From assembly GCA_947629455.1 (NCBI GenBank), contig CANRDT010000002.1:62001-126000 (forward strand): a stretch of 64,000 nucleotides of DNA, in the 5' to 3' direction. This DNA comes from an uncultured Ruminococcus sp. (GTDB lineage Bacteria; Bacillota; Clostridia; Oscillospirales; Ruminococcaceae). Shown here in pieces: positions 8,068 through 16,492 of this stretch. The translations under genes were made by a program, and so were the position numbers. Within the stretch, counting starts at the first letter, position 1. Each line of letters starts with the position of its first letter. The notes beneath the pieces were generated by a model. That model made no database searches, had not been told where the DNA came from, and saw only the letters and a list, made by a program, of their open reading frames with translations.

Positions 8068-9384
8068 TCAGACGCGCTGCACAAATCTTATGGAAAAGAT
8101 AAAGAGCAGCATAGCAATTACTCCCCACACCGCGATCGGGATATTCGAGAACATAACCCTGAGCTTGCGCGTAAGTCTGCGGTCGGAATTTCCTCCGTCG
8201 ATATTAAAGGACATACCGCCGTAGAAGATCTGTCTTGTGAAAGTCATCATAGCGATCACGAATATCAGCAGACAGCAGGAATAATCAAGTATCCTGCCCT
8301 GCGTATCGCCGAGCCTTGCCGTGGTGTATGTGATAAAGTATAGTCCGAACCGCGCCGATATTCTCATAACGAGCGCAGTGATTATCGAGCCGCTGCGAAT
8401 GGTAAACAATCCCACAAACATCGACGCGCAGAAAAGGTAGAGCACCTGCGACGGACTGTAAATGCACACGCTACTCATCAGGCTTGTGACAAGTATTGCG
8501 AACAGGTCGCCGAACTGACGGAACGTCTGCAAAAGATAACCGTGGAAAAGCAGCTCCATAAGCAAAGGCGAAATAACTATCTGCACAAGAAAGAACACCA
8601 GCGTCGAGAGCCAGTCCTCCCCCTCGATATAATCATAGTAGGTTGAGTCGATACCGATACGGCTGAAAAGAAATGCTATAACGTAGTTGCCCATTCTGCC
8701 GAGCGCAAGAATGACGAGCATTACGGTAATTCCGCCCGAATAAAAGCCGCGAGGAGTATCTTTATTAACGGGCATAGCTACCTTTGCGGGTATGCCGGAG
8801 ATCAGTCTGAAAAACAGGATAGGCAGCAGATATTTCAATACGCTGAACGCCGCCGCGGTATAGACGATATGTGCCGGAAAGGAAACCACGCCCGTTTCGG
8901 CAAGATCGGTATAAAACAGCCTTGTACCGTCCTGCAAGCCGAAAATATGTCTGTTGACAAGCATTTTTGAAAAATCCACCAGAGCCATTATTATCATGGT
9001 AAAGCCGAGCAGCGAACAGCACCTTGTCAGCGACTGCCGCTCGGCAGGCACGGGACTGTTATCGACAAAGCCCTCTCCGTCAACGTAAGTATGCTCTCTG
9101 GTATCGTGAACGTAGGTATAGCCGTATCTGTTGTCGGGATCTTCACGCCATTTATGCAGCGCACGGTTATATTCCTCGCTCTGATTCTGATATTTATGCT
9201 CTTTTGCGACGTCTATCATATATTCCGAGCCGGTGTTTTCCTTATCGGTATGTCTGATACTGCTGTCGTTTATGTTCACATCGGTGTATTTTTTTATGTT
9301 TTTATATTTTTTACGTCTGCCGCTGTCGGTATGCGCCGATCGGTCAAATCTGTGCAAAACTTCGCCCCCTTGGTATAATATCAT
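8068..9384 (-). CDS. CPBP-family membrane protein with degraded protease motifs
   Basis: The protein has a hydrophilic N-terminus of about 115 residues rich in Tyr, Asp and Arg, then 7-8 membrane segments. The region from LLMELLFHGYLL onward aligns with the CPBP (CAAX protease and bacteriocin-processing, Abi) core. However, EExxxR reads MELLFH, the motif-2 histidine position is Tyr/Ser (VCIYSPSQVLY), and the final HxxxN reads VMRISA. It is therefore probably not an active protease. A TTG start at 9357 with AAGGGGG seven bases upstream is a good alternative to the ATG at 9384. Function unknown. Confidence 0.75.
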   Translation of the reverse strand: MILYQGGEVLHRFDRSAHTDSGRRKKYKNIKKYTDVNINDSSIRHTDKENTGSEYMIDVAKEHKYQNQSEEYNRALHKWREDPDNRYGYTYVHDTREHTYVDGEGFVDNSPVPAERQSLTRCCSLLGFTMIIMALVDFSKMLVNRHIFGLQDGTRLFYTDLAETGVVSFPAHIVYTAAAFSVLKYLLPILFFRLISGIPAKVAMPVNKDTPRGFYSGGITVMLVILALGRMGNYVIAFLFSRIGIDSTYYDYIEGEDWLSTLVFFLVQIVISPLLMELLFHGYLLQTFRQFGDLFAILVTSLMSSVCIYSPSQVLYLFCASMFVGLFTIRSGSIITALVMRISARFGLYFITYTTARLGDTQGRILDYSCCLLIFVIAMMTFTRQIFYGGMSFNIDGGNSDRRLTRKLRVMFSNIPIAVWGVIAMLLFIFSIRFVQRV

Positions 9385-9497
9385 ATTTTGCCGTTACAAT
9401 ATATTCATTATAATTATATCACAGCAAGCGAGCTATTTCTACAAATCGCGCATCAGTTTTCTTTTTGTTTACATTTGGGAAATATTTTTTAGAGAAT

Positions 9498-9531
9498 AGA
9501 AAAACAGGACAGCTTGTTTAACTGCCCTGCC
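9498..9531 (-). terminator. Terminator after the acidic lipoprotein gene
   Basis: On the minus strand, CAGGGCAG and CTGTCCTG pair around a short A-rich loop and are followed by TTTTT. Confidence 0.7.
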
Positions 9532-9538
9532 ATACTTA

Positions 9539-9835
9539 TCATCTGAGTATATCGTCGGTAACGTCCTCCGCCGCGTCAAGACCTCCGTCTATTCCGTCGG
9601 CAATATCGTCGCCCACGTCGTCTGCTTTATCCTTGACATCGCTTTCGGCTCTGTCGGCGTCGTCCTTCATTCTGTCGCTGCTGTCGTCTCTGTCACTGTT
9701 TTCGGCACGCGAATAACTTTCGGGTACTTTTCCGTTGGAATCCGCGCCGCTGCCGCTGTCATCTCTGTCGGAGCAGGACGCCAGCATTAACGTGCAGGCG
9801 GTAAGACTTAACACAGCCGCAAGTATTTTTTTCAT
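9539..9835 (-). CDS. Small acidic lipoprotein
   Basis: The 98-residue protein has a signal peptide ending in the lipobox LASC at about residues 18-21, so it should be lipid-anchored outside the membrane. The mature part is almost all Asp, Ser, Glu, Lys and Arg, with alternating charges (DRDDSSDRMKDDADRAE) and then DVGDDIADGIDGG repeats, probably an extended or helical acidic tail. It has its own terminator. No family is recognised. Its composition resembles the 'CsbD-like or YtxH-like' short charged proteins only superficially. Confidence 0.75.
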   Translation of the reverse strand: MKKILAAVLSLTACTLMLASCSDRDDSGSGADSNGKVPESYSRAENSDRDDSSDRMKDDADRAESDVKDKADDVGDDIADGIDGGLDAAEDVTDDILR

Positions 9836-10098
9836 AATACAAGCTCCTTTCTTGATTCGCCGTGCTTAAAACGTTACAGATCGTTCCTGCGCGGCGGTAT
9901 GAAGGTATTATTCCACGAGCCGCCGCGATTATTCCGATAAATTATTCTCTGCACGCAGGCTTGAAAAATTTTCAAAATAAAAACGACGGTCAATTGCGCC
10001 GCATAGTCTTTCATAAAAACAAACAGACCGCGGAATTCAATTTTATAGGAGTGTTTTTATTCTTATAATTATATTTTGCTCAATCAGGCGAGATTTTT

Positions 10099-10172
10099 GT
10101 TATATTCTCCGCCGCAGGCGGAGAATATAACATTAAATTATTTTTCCTCCGCCATTGGCGGAGGAAAAATAA
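10099..10172. repeat. Intact two-hairpin palindromic repeat, copy A
   Basis: Two perfect palindromes lie six bases apart. The first has 15-base arms (GTTATATTCTCCGCC) with loop GCA. The second has 16-base arms (TTATTTTTCCTCCGCC) with loop ATT. The spacer is ATTAAA. The same arrangement occurs inverted at 43972-44045. Confidence 0.9.
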
Positions 10173-10246
10173 CCCAAAAGTCTGCATTGGCAAGTAAAAT
10201 ATATTAAAATGCTTACTTAAAATTTAATAATTGATTTCCGTAGCAA

Positions 10247-10275
10247 ACAGACCGCCAAAAAACGACGGTCTGAAT
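10247..10275 (-). terminator. Terminator after surface protein A
   Basis: On the minus strand, CAGACCG and CGGTCTG pair around a T-rich loop, with a short T-rich tail. Confidence 0.6.
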
Positions 10276-10289
10276 ATATATTGCCAATA

Positions 10290-11582
10290 TCAATAGAATT
10301 TATTCTTATGTCTGATAACAACTACTACAACTACCACGATAACGACCGCAACAGCTGCGATCACCACGATCAGCACGAGACTAAGACCGCCCTTATCGCT
10401 TGTCTCAATTTTCTCCTGCTTGAGGGTGTTCTGCTTCTGCTCCTGCTTGATAACGTCGCCGCTGTTGGTGACTTTGGCGTTGGAATTGTATGTATCCATC
10501 GTCTTGATCTGATATGACGCGCCGCTGTCGTCTTTAAGCGAGGAAATGAATGTAACGTTGTCGAGGTAGATAACGTCTCCCTCATACGCCTGAGAGATCG
10601 GGACTTTTATTACCACGGACTTTGTATTAGTGCCGCTCGCTATCGGTATGAACTGCTTTTCATAGCTGTTTACATTTGCAAGCTGATCGAGCACTATCGC
10701 CTTGACAGAAGTCGTGGTCATCTCGCCGTTTTCGTCAATTCCGAACGCGCTAAGCTTATTGTCGAAAATATAACCGTCAACGTTGGTATTGAAACGCACA
10801 AGCACGCTCAGGGTGTATCCGTCAAAATTTTCAAGTCCGAATTTTTCCGCATCGAACACAACGCCCAATGTGGTGGTTTCGTCCGTTGCGTAATCGGGTA
10901 CTTCGGTCACTTTTGCCGTAAGCTTTACCGATGCTCCCTGATACACCACGTTGGTTTCCTTTTTAAGAGAAAGACTTCCCGAATCGGTATTGTCGTAAAC
11001 GCCGATATAGTCGCTCCAGTCGTCCGAATCGAAAGCGATAGTAGGCGCGGTATCGTCCGTGGTAAGGTTTTCATTATCCGCAGCCGCACTGTCACCGCCG
11101 CCCGAGGCAGCCTCTCCGAGTCCGCTCACTTTGAATACGACGGAGATCTTTTTCTGTCCCTCCAGTTCGTCAATGGCTGTATTATTATCCCAGTCCTCAA
11201 TTACTTTAAGCTGCTGACCGCCCGCAACGTAGCTGTTCGCCCAGCTGTCGGCGACCGCTACTTCAGAATCCCCTGCCAGTACCTTGACTGCTTTTACGTC
11301 GATCTTCTGATCTAACACGTTATCGAACTGCACTCCGAGGAACGTCACGACCGAGGGCAGCTCCTGAGAAGAGGTAAATTCTACCGTGTACTCGCCGTCG
11401 CCCGTGATCTCCGTAAGAGGTGCGGCGTCGCTTGCCTCCCACGACTGTATCTCGGTGTTCTCACCCGAATAGCACAGATAAGCGGTGACTTCGCTGCTGT
11501 CGGCAGCTGCCGGAAAAGCAAGCACGCTCAGCGCGGCAGCCGCAGCCGTGACTGCCGTAAATAATTTCTTAAATACAAACAA
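10290..11582 (-). CDS. Surface protein with C-terminal membrane anchor and RHKNKFY tail (paralogue A)
   Basis: The 430-residue protein has a signal peptide (about residues 1-28) and an N-terminal beta-rich domain (about 30-165). A Ser/Asp linker leads to a second domain (about 185-370), then one membrane helix and the tail VIRHKNKFY. The second domain is homologous to the protein at 11849 (PTIAFDSDDW, YQGASVKLTA, YLDNVTF). The YLDNVT pattern recalls galactose-binding-like carbohydrate modules, so glycan binding is a guess. The start is TTG at 11582 after AGAGAG; no ATG is available. It has its own promoter (11702-11730) and terminator. Confidence 0.8.
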   Translation of the reverse strand: MFVFKKLFTAVTAAAAALSVLAFPAAADSSEVTAYLCYSGENTEIQSWEASDAAPLTEITGDGEYTVEFTSSQELPSVVTFLGVQFDNVLDQKIDVKAVKVLAGDSEVAVADSWANSYVAGGQQLKVIEDWDNNTAIDELEGQKKISVVFKVSGLGEAASGGGDSAAADNENLTTDDTAPTIAFDSDDWSDYIGVYDNTDSGSLSLKKETNVVYQGASVKLTAKVTEVPDYATDETTTLGVVFDAEKFGLENFDGYTLSVLVRFNTNVDGYIFDNKLSAFGIDENGEMTTTSVKAIVLDQLANVNSYEKQFIPIASGTNTKSVVIKVPISQAYEGDVIYLDNVTFISSLKDDSGASYQIKTMDTYNSNAKVTNSGDVIKQEQKQNTLKQEKIETSDKGGLSLVLIVVIAAVAVVIVVVVVVVIRHKNKFY

Positions 11583-11701
11583 TTAAGATCACTCTCTTTT
11601 TATGTAAATTTATGGGTATTTTAAAGAGAACCCACATAGAAACTCTCGGGTCTTTGATGAGGGAGGGAGCTTTGCCGTCCGTGTAATCGTTTTACATTTA
11701 T

Positions 11702-11730
11702 ATTTTAATATAAATATTATGATTTGTCAA
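11702..11730 (-). promoter_or_regulatory. Promoter of surface protein A
   Basis: On the minus strand, TTGACA, 17 bases and TAAAAT. It leaves a leader of about 110 bases before the TTG start. Confidence 0.8.
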
Positions 11731-11784
11731 TAGCGAAATTTTAATAATCAGAAAAATATGCAAGTAGTTTCAGTCAAGGATAGA

Positions 11785-11818
11785 TAAAAACTCCGCACCG
11801 ATCGCACGGCGCGGAGCA
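11785..11818 (-). terminator. Terminator after surface protein B
   Basis: On the minus strand, CTCCGCGCCG pairs with CGGTGCGGAG, followed by TTTTTAT. Confidence 0.85.
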
Positions 11819-11848
11819 TTACTGTTTGTCAGTGTAAAATACCGCTCA

Positions 11849-12823
11849 TCAATAGAATTTGTTCTTGTGTCTGATGACAACGAAAGCAACTACGCCTGCA
11901 ACGAGCAGGAAGATCACAACGATGACTACTATCAGCACAACGCTCGTGCCGCCTTCTTTTGCCTTGTCGCCCTCGGCAATGCTTACGGTATTGCCCTCTT
12001 TCTTGATCTCAAGACCCTCGATAGTTTCCTGCGGCTTGGCGTTAGCATTGTAGCCGTCAATGTTCTTTATGACCAGCTGCTTGCCGTCCTCGCCCTTGGG
12101 AAGACGTATCGTGATGTTGTCAAGATAGAACGCATCCGAAGAAAGATTTGACAGCACGGGAACCTCAAACACGAATCTTGTCGCGTTTGACTCGGCAGCT
12201 GCCGGACAAGCGATACTGCGGTACTGTGAAACGTTGTCGTTGTCGATAACGTTATATGTCAGCGTTACGGGAGTTGACGCAAGGTGCGCATATTCCTCGT
12301 CAACAGGATAAACGTACACCGCATCTCCCATAAGTTTGCCCTTTACGTCCGTACCGATCCTGTAGTAGAACGAGATCGTGCAGCCGCTGAAGCAGGAAAG
12401 TCCGAAATCCTCGGCTCTCAGCTCGATACCCGGGTTTACATAAGGAGTATTTTCATCATAATCGGGGTGAACGAGGTTATTGTCGGCATCGCGCAGGCTC
12501 TCGCCATAAGAGAACGGCTTGTCGGGAGCCGAACCGGACGCTGTAATTTTCAGAGATGCGCCCTGATAGTAGGTTTTTGTATCCTGTTTCATCTGCACGC
12601 CCACCAGATCGGCGTCTGGAGTAAGGTGCAGATAATTCTCCCAGTCCGACGTATCAAAAGAGATGGTCGGCTGCGACGTGTCTTCCGATACCATAGACTC
12701 GTCATAGGTAAACTTGATGATCTCTTTTTCTTCTTCATTTTCATCTGCGCTCACGGAACATACAAAACAGCTTACCGCCAGTACAGCGGCGGCTGCGGAG
12801 CAGATCAATCTTCTAAAAAGCAT
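11849..12823 (-). CDS. Surface protein with C-terminal membrane anchor and RHKNKFY tail (paralogue B)
   Basis: The 324-residue protein has a signal peptide (about 1-26), a single beta-rich domain (about 45-265), a polar linker, a membrane helix and the tail VIRHKNKFY, identical to its neighbour's. PTISFDTSDW, YQGASLKITA and FYLDNITI align with paralogue A, which has one extra N-terminal domain. GGAGG precedes the ATG. There is no sortase motif: anchoring is by the helix. Promoter (12944-12972) and terminator (11785-11818) make it a separate transcription unit. Function unknown; carbohydrate binding is inferred weakly from the YLDN pattern. Confidence 0.8.
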   Translation of the reverse strand: MLFRRLICSAAAAVLAVSCFVCSVSADENEEEKEIIKFTYDESMVSEDTSQPTISFDTSDWENYLHLTPDADLVGVQMKQDTKTYYQGASLKITASGSAPDKPFSYGESLRDADNNLVHPDYDENTPYVNPGIELRAEDFGLSCFSGCTISFYYRIGTDVKGKLMGDAVYVYPVDEEYAHLASTPVTLTYNVIDNDNVSQYRSIACPAAAESNATRFVFEVPVLSNLSSDAFYLDNITIRLPKGEDGKQLVIKNIDGYNANAKPQETIEGLEIKKEGNTVSIAEGDKAKEGGTSVVLIVVIVVIFLLVAGVVAFVVIRHKNKFY

Positions 12824-12943
12824 ACTTTAAGCCTCCTACAAAAATAAAAGACAATTTATACCAAACCTTACAGAGATCTTTGCGGAGCATACACCGTCCG
12901 ACCCTGTCGGAAGAGTCTGCGCTCTGTGAAGTCGTATACTACT

Positions 12944-12972
12944 ATATTACACCAATATGAGAATATTGTCAA
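12944..12972 (-). promoter_or_regulatory. Promoter of surface protein B
   Basis: On the minus strand, TTGACA, 17 bases and TAATAT. The leader is about 115 bases, the same layout as for paralogue A. Confidence 0.8.
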
Positions 12973-13057
12973 GGACGAAACCGCCCATTCAGACAACTTG
13001 TAACCTATTTGTAATATTAGATGTCCGCCGTTATATTTTCATTAAAAATATGTCCAC

Positions 13058-13087
13058 AAAAAAATAAAACGGCTGCGCCGAGCCGTC
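13058..13087 (-). terminator. Probable terminator downstream of the 291-aa membrane protein
   Basis: On the minus strand, ACGGCT and AGCCGT pair, followed by TTTATTTTTTTG. It lies about 190 bases beyond the stop codon at 13277, with a decayed repeat copy in between. Confidence 0.6.
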
Positions 13088-13151
13088 CTGTTCAAGGAGA
13101 ACAATTTTAATAATTTTTGATAGCATATTTCACTGAACGCGGCAGACTTTT

Positions 13152-13214
13152 TGATTATTTTTCCCATGCCTGCGGCGTAGGAAAGATATATTCTCCGCGT
13201 TGGCGGAGAATATA
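13152..13214. repeat. Diverged copy of the two-hairpin repeat
   Basis: TATATTCTCCGC and GCGGAGAATATA (13187-13214) match hairpin 1 with one C lost. TTTCCCATGCC and GGCGTAGGAAA (13160-13184) are a degraded hairpin 2 with one G-T pair and one mismatch. The order matches the copy at 43972. Confidence 0.65.
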
Positions 13215-13276
13215 CGCCCCAAAACAGCTTTCAGAAAGTCAAAAATTGATCTTCGCTGCGATAAAAGACTTCGCTG

Positions 13277-14152
13277 TCAGGAAATTCCCAGAAATACCAG
13301 ATAATTCTTTTCGGGCATATTCTGTTCGGTAACGGAGGATTCTCCCAACGCACTTTCTTCCGTAACTCTGTACTGCACGGCATATTCCCTCGTGCCGTCG
13401 GCTCTCGTGCGGATAGTCCAGCCGACGCTTGCCGGCAGTATGCCTCTTATACCGTTGCTTGCGATAGTTTTTCGTATTCCCTGCTGTTTAAGAGTGAAGA
13501 ATTTCAGTTCTCTGTCCTGACCGTAAGGCTCGACGTATATCTTTATGGCTCCGTCGGCGCTGTCCTTGACGTCAACAAGATAGAATCTGTATTTGCCGTC
13601 GGGGGATATGGTGTTTTCGTCTGACGAAAGCTGCGCCAGTTTTTCCATCTGATCTTCATAGATAGCGTACACACTGCCGCTGCGGTCAAGGTTCATATCA
13701 AGAGTAGTTTCCACCGAAGAACCGCCCATAAGCATATTCAGTACAAAGTAAGCCACAAGTCCCAGAACGTAAAGCAGCAGATAGATCGTTCCCATTATTA
13801 CTTTAGTGTTTTCACTCGTTCCTGCGGCGAAAAAGACCACCAGTGCCACGATAAAGGGCGGTACTATGAGTATCCATTGCCCCATATTGAACAATATCAG
13901 GCAAAAGACCACCGGCAGCAGGAGCAGACTTATAAACCTTGTCAGGATAAGCTCTCTCGTATAGATCATAAGTATGAGAAAGAACAGGCTTGCCGCGGCA
14001 AATATCACCAGAAAAGTACCCTGCATACCGTCGACAAATTCAAGACGGTACAGAAAAGTCGCGTAAGTCAGCAGCGTGATAACGGCAAGGTAGGTGATAT
14101 TGAAAACCGCCACACATCTTTTGACCCATATATTTGTAATAAGATCCTTCAT
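13277..14152 (-). CDS. Multi-pass membrane protein of unknown function
   Basis: The 291-residue protein has five or six hydrophobic segments in residues 10-145, then a hydrophilic C-terminal domain of about 140 residues. That domain carries YRFYLVDVKDSADGAIKIYV and looks beta-rich. GGAGG precedes the ATG. It follows the membrane-fusion lipoprotein gene by 48 bases in the same direction, so the two may act together, but it has none of the Walker or FtsX-type features expected of an ABC partner. No family is recognised. Confidence 0.7.
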   Translation of the reverse strand: MKDLITNIWVKRCVAVFNITYLAVITLLTYATFLYRLEFVDGMQGTFLVIFAAASLFFLILMIYTRELILTRFISLLLLPVVFCLILFNMGQWILIVPPFIVALVVFFAAGTSENTKVIMGTIYLLLYVLGLVAYFVLNMLMGGSSVETTLDMNLDRSGSVYAIYEDQMEKLAQLSSDENTISPDGKYRFYLVDVKDSADGAIKIYVEPYGQDRELKFFTLKQQGIRKTIASNGIRGILPASVGWTIRTRADGTREYAVQYRVTEESALGESSVTEQNMPEKNYLVFLGIS

Positions 14153-14200
14153 CAGAACTTTCCTCCAAAAAAATCTGTTCTACATTATTTTAAGCCTACA

Positions 14201-15178
14201 TCAGTTGAGGATTATCTCTTCCCCACCGCTCAGACCGCTTAATATTTCTACATTATCGCCGTCGCTTATGCCAAGCTCGACGTCCTGCTCGACTTTAACG
14301 CCGTCCACCAGAAGATTTACGAAATCACGTTTTCCCACCATTTTGACAGCTTCTGACGGCACTACCACCGTATCCAGCCGCGAGTAGACGTCAAAGCAGA
14401 CCTCCACCTCTTCAAAATCAAAGAAATCGGCATCTTCATCGGGAGAGATAACATAGATATTGCTTGAATAGTCGCCGCTCTCGTTATAGATTATATCCGT
14501 GACTATCCCCTTACTTTCGTGAGCGCCCTGCGTGAGCAGCACCTCCGTGCCGAAATTGACATCTTCAAGGGAAACGTCGTAAGCGTTGCAGCAAAGATAC
14601 TGTTTCGAGTTATCCACCGCCATACCGATGACTTCGCCCGCATTGACGTAATTATAGACGTTCAGATCGCGCGTCATTGAAAATCTTCCGCTGCAGGGAG
14701 CGTAGACATTATAATCATCGAGCGAATCCACCAGATGATCGTATTCAAGCTGCTGTATATCAAGATCTATCTTCGCCATTTCTATTTCAGCGGCATTGCC
14801 GTTTTTTGATTGCAGCGTACTAAGCGTTTTCTTCGCCTGCTCGAGATATATCTCCTTTTCCTCGATCTGCTCCTGAACGGCGTCGGTATTGAGCGTAAAG
14901 AGCAGCTGTCCCTTTTCGACCTCGTCCTCCGACTCGACGTTTATGGATTCTATCTGTCCGCTCTGTTTGAACGACACCATTTCATAATAGGGATAGCCGT
15001 ATGATCCTTCAAGATAATATTTCCGGGAAATATCCGAGATCTCAGCTTTCACCGTATTGAAAGTCTGCTCCTTGGTTTCAAGGATCGGCACTTCTATTTC
15101 ATTTCCGACGCTTGTTTTTCCGCAGGCTGACAGGCTCAGCGCGGCGGCTACAATGATCGTCAACAACAGTTTTTTCAT
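14201..15178 (-). CDS. Membrane-fusion (HlyD/MacA-like) lipoprotein adaptor
   Basis: The signal peptide ends in the lipobox LSAC (about residues 16-19), so the 325-residue protein is a surface lipoprotein. A coiled-coil hairpin (about residues 95-140, EEKEIYLEQAKKTLSTLQ) is flanked by split lipoyl-like halves (VESEDEVEKGQLLFTL and YAPCSGRF). A beta-barrel region follows. This is the layout of periplasmic adaptor proteins, which in Firmicutes usually sit beside a MacB-type ATPase and permease. Neither is next to it here. The ribosome site is GGAG. Confidence 0.85.
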   Translation of the reverse strand: MKKLLLTIIVAAALSLSACGKTSVGNEIEVPILETKEQTFNTVKAEISDISRKYYLEGSYGYPYYEMVSFKQSGQIESINVESEDEVEKGQLLFTLNTDAVQEQIEEKEIYLEQAKKTLSTLQSKNGNAAEIEMAKIDLDIQQLEYDHLVDSLDDYNVYAPCSGRFSMTRDLNVYNYVNAGEVIGMAVDNSKQYLCCNAYDVSLEDVNFGTEVLLTQGAHESKGIVTDIIYNESGDYSSNIYVISPDEDADFFDFEEVEVCFDVYSRLDTVVVPSEAVKMVGKRDFVNLLVDGVKVEQDVELGISDGDNVEILSGLSGGEEIILN

Positions 15179-15385
15179 AATGCGCTCCAGTCCGCAAAGT
15201 CGCCCGTAAAAGCTCCTCTGCTATAGTCGCTGTTCACCCAAAGAACGCCGCTGCGTCAGAGCTGAAACGGCTGACACCGCTCACGGTCATTCCCTAAATA
15301 TTTTATCATTTTTTCTTTGTAAATGCAATAATCTTTTTGCCACATTGTATATCTGCACAAATATCCGCAATGGTTTTAGGCATTT

Positions 15386-16492
15386 TTACCAATACAACAA
15401 TCGCACCGTGATCTCCTCGGAAAGCAAAAATCCCTGCGGAGTAAGTCTGATGACATTCCCGTCCGTGCGGCAAAGTCCGTGCTTTTGCATTTCAGCCGCA
15501 AGCAGGCGCATATGATCTGCGGCAGGCTGCGAAAGTCCCAGGCTCTGCGCTTTGCTTATGCTTATACCCTCCGTCAGGCGCAGACCGAGCATAACATACT
15601 CTTCCGCGCGGTCGACATTCTCCTCCTGAACCGTGCGCCGCTGAATATCCGAATGAATAAAATCCTCGGTATCGGCAGGACAGAAATATCTTGCCCCGTC
15701 AAAATACGAATGGGCCGCAGGTCCGATACCGATATATTCCTCACCCTGCCAGTATTTCAGATTATGCCTGCTTTGCCTGCCGTGACGTGCGAAGTTTGAG
15801 ATCTCATACTGTTCAAATCCGTATTCCGTCAACGTTTCCACCGCCGTGAGATAAAGGCTGCACATCAGCTCTGCGTCGGCGGCAGCGGTGCGTATCTCCT
15901 CGCAGTCAAACGCCGTGCCTTGCTCGATCTTGAGCATATATGCCGAAATATGTTCAACGGGCAGCGCGGCGATCTGCACTATCTCATTTACGAGCCGTTT
16001 CTCGTTCTGCCCTGCCGCGCCTATTATCATATCGCAGGAAATATTTTTAAATCCCACCTCTGCGGCGTCGTAAATTCTTGAAAAAGCGGTCTTTTTGTCG
16101 TGAAGTCTGCCGAGCCACACGAGAGTATCATCATCTGCGGACTGAACGCCTACAGAGAGTCTGTTTACTCCTGCGGAGAGGTAACTGCGCAACTTATCGC
16201 GGTCTATCGAGGAGGGGTTACATTCGAGCGTTATCTCCGGCTCGACAAGTTTAAAGGAATCATCGCAGCAGTCTATCACCGAGGCTATCTGAGCGGGGGT
16301 AAGCAGCGAGGGCGTGCCTCCGCCGAAGTAGACGGTATCGACCGGGATATTTCTGCCTTTATATGCCTTGATATTGCGCTGCACCGCTTCGGTATATTCC
16401 TCCGCCGTCCTTAAAGAAAATATACCCGAATAAAAATCGCAGTAGGGGCATTTTCTCAGGCAGAACGGCACATGGATATATATGCCTGTCAT
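15386..16492 (-). CDS. hemW: Radical SAM heme chaperone HemW
   Basis: This coproporphyrinogen-oxidase-like radical SAM protein is now understood as a heme chaperone. The cluster motif CLRKCPYC is at residues 11-18 (CxxxCxxC), followed by FGGGTPS near 57, CNPSS near 91 and VGVQS near 113. The length of 368 residues is normal. It lacks the extra cysteine reported for true HemN enzymes, and FCLRKCPYCDFYS fits HemW. Its ATG overlaps the stop of the membrane protein upstream by four bases (ATGA), indicating coupling. Confidence 0.92.
   Translation of the reverse strand: MTGIYIHVPFCLRKCPYCDFYSGIFSLRTAEEYTEAVQRNIKAYKGRNIPVDTVYFGGGTPSLLTPAQIASVIDCCDDSFKLVEPEITLECNPSSIDRDKLRSYLSAGVNRLSVGVQSADDDTLVWLGRLHDKKTAFSRIYDAAEVGFKNISCDMIIGAAGQNEKRLVNEIVQIAALPVEHISAYMLKIEQGTAFDCEEIRTAAADAELMCSLYLTAVETLTEYGFEQYEISNFARHGRQSRHNLKYWQGEEYIGIGPAAHSYFDGARYFCPADTEDFIHSDIQRRTVQEENVDRAEEYVMLGLRLTEGISISKAQSLGLSQPAADHMRLLAAEMQKHGLCRTDGNVIRLTPQGFLLSEEITVRLLYW

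Larger units (their letters stand above)
9836..10289. other. Gene-free stretch carrying a repeat copy and a terminator
   Basis: No supported gene. The 68-aa ORF at 9862-10068 has no ribosome site. The stretch holds the intact two-hairpin repeat (10099-10172) and the terminator of the surface protein (10247-10275). The rest is AT-rich. Confidence 0.6.

Noticed and set aside
10099-10172. Hairpins considered as a simple bidirectional terminator
   Set aside because: No adjoining T-runs in either direction and a genuine terminator for the neighbour is present at 10247; identical layout at a distant site argues for a repeat family.
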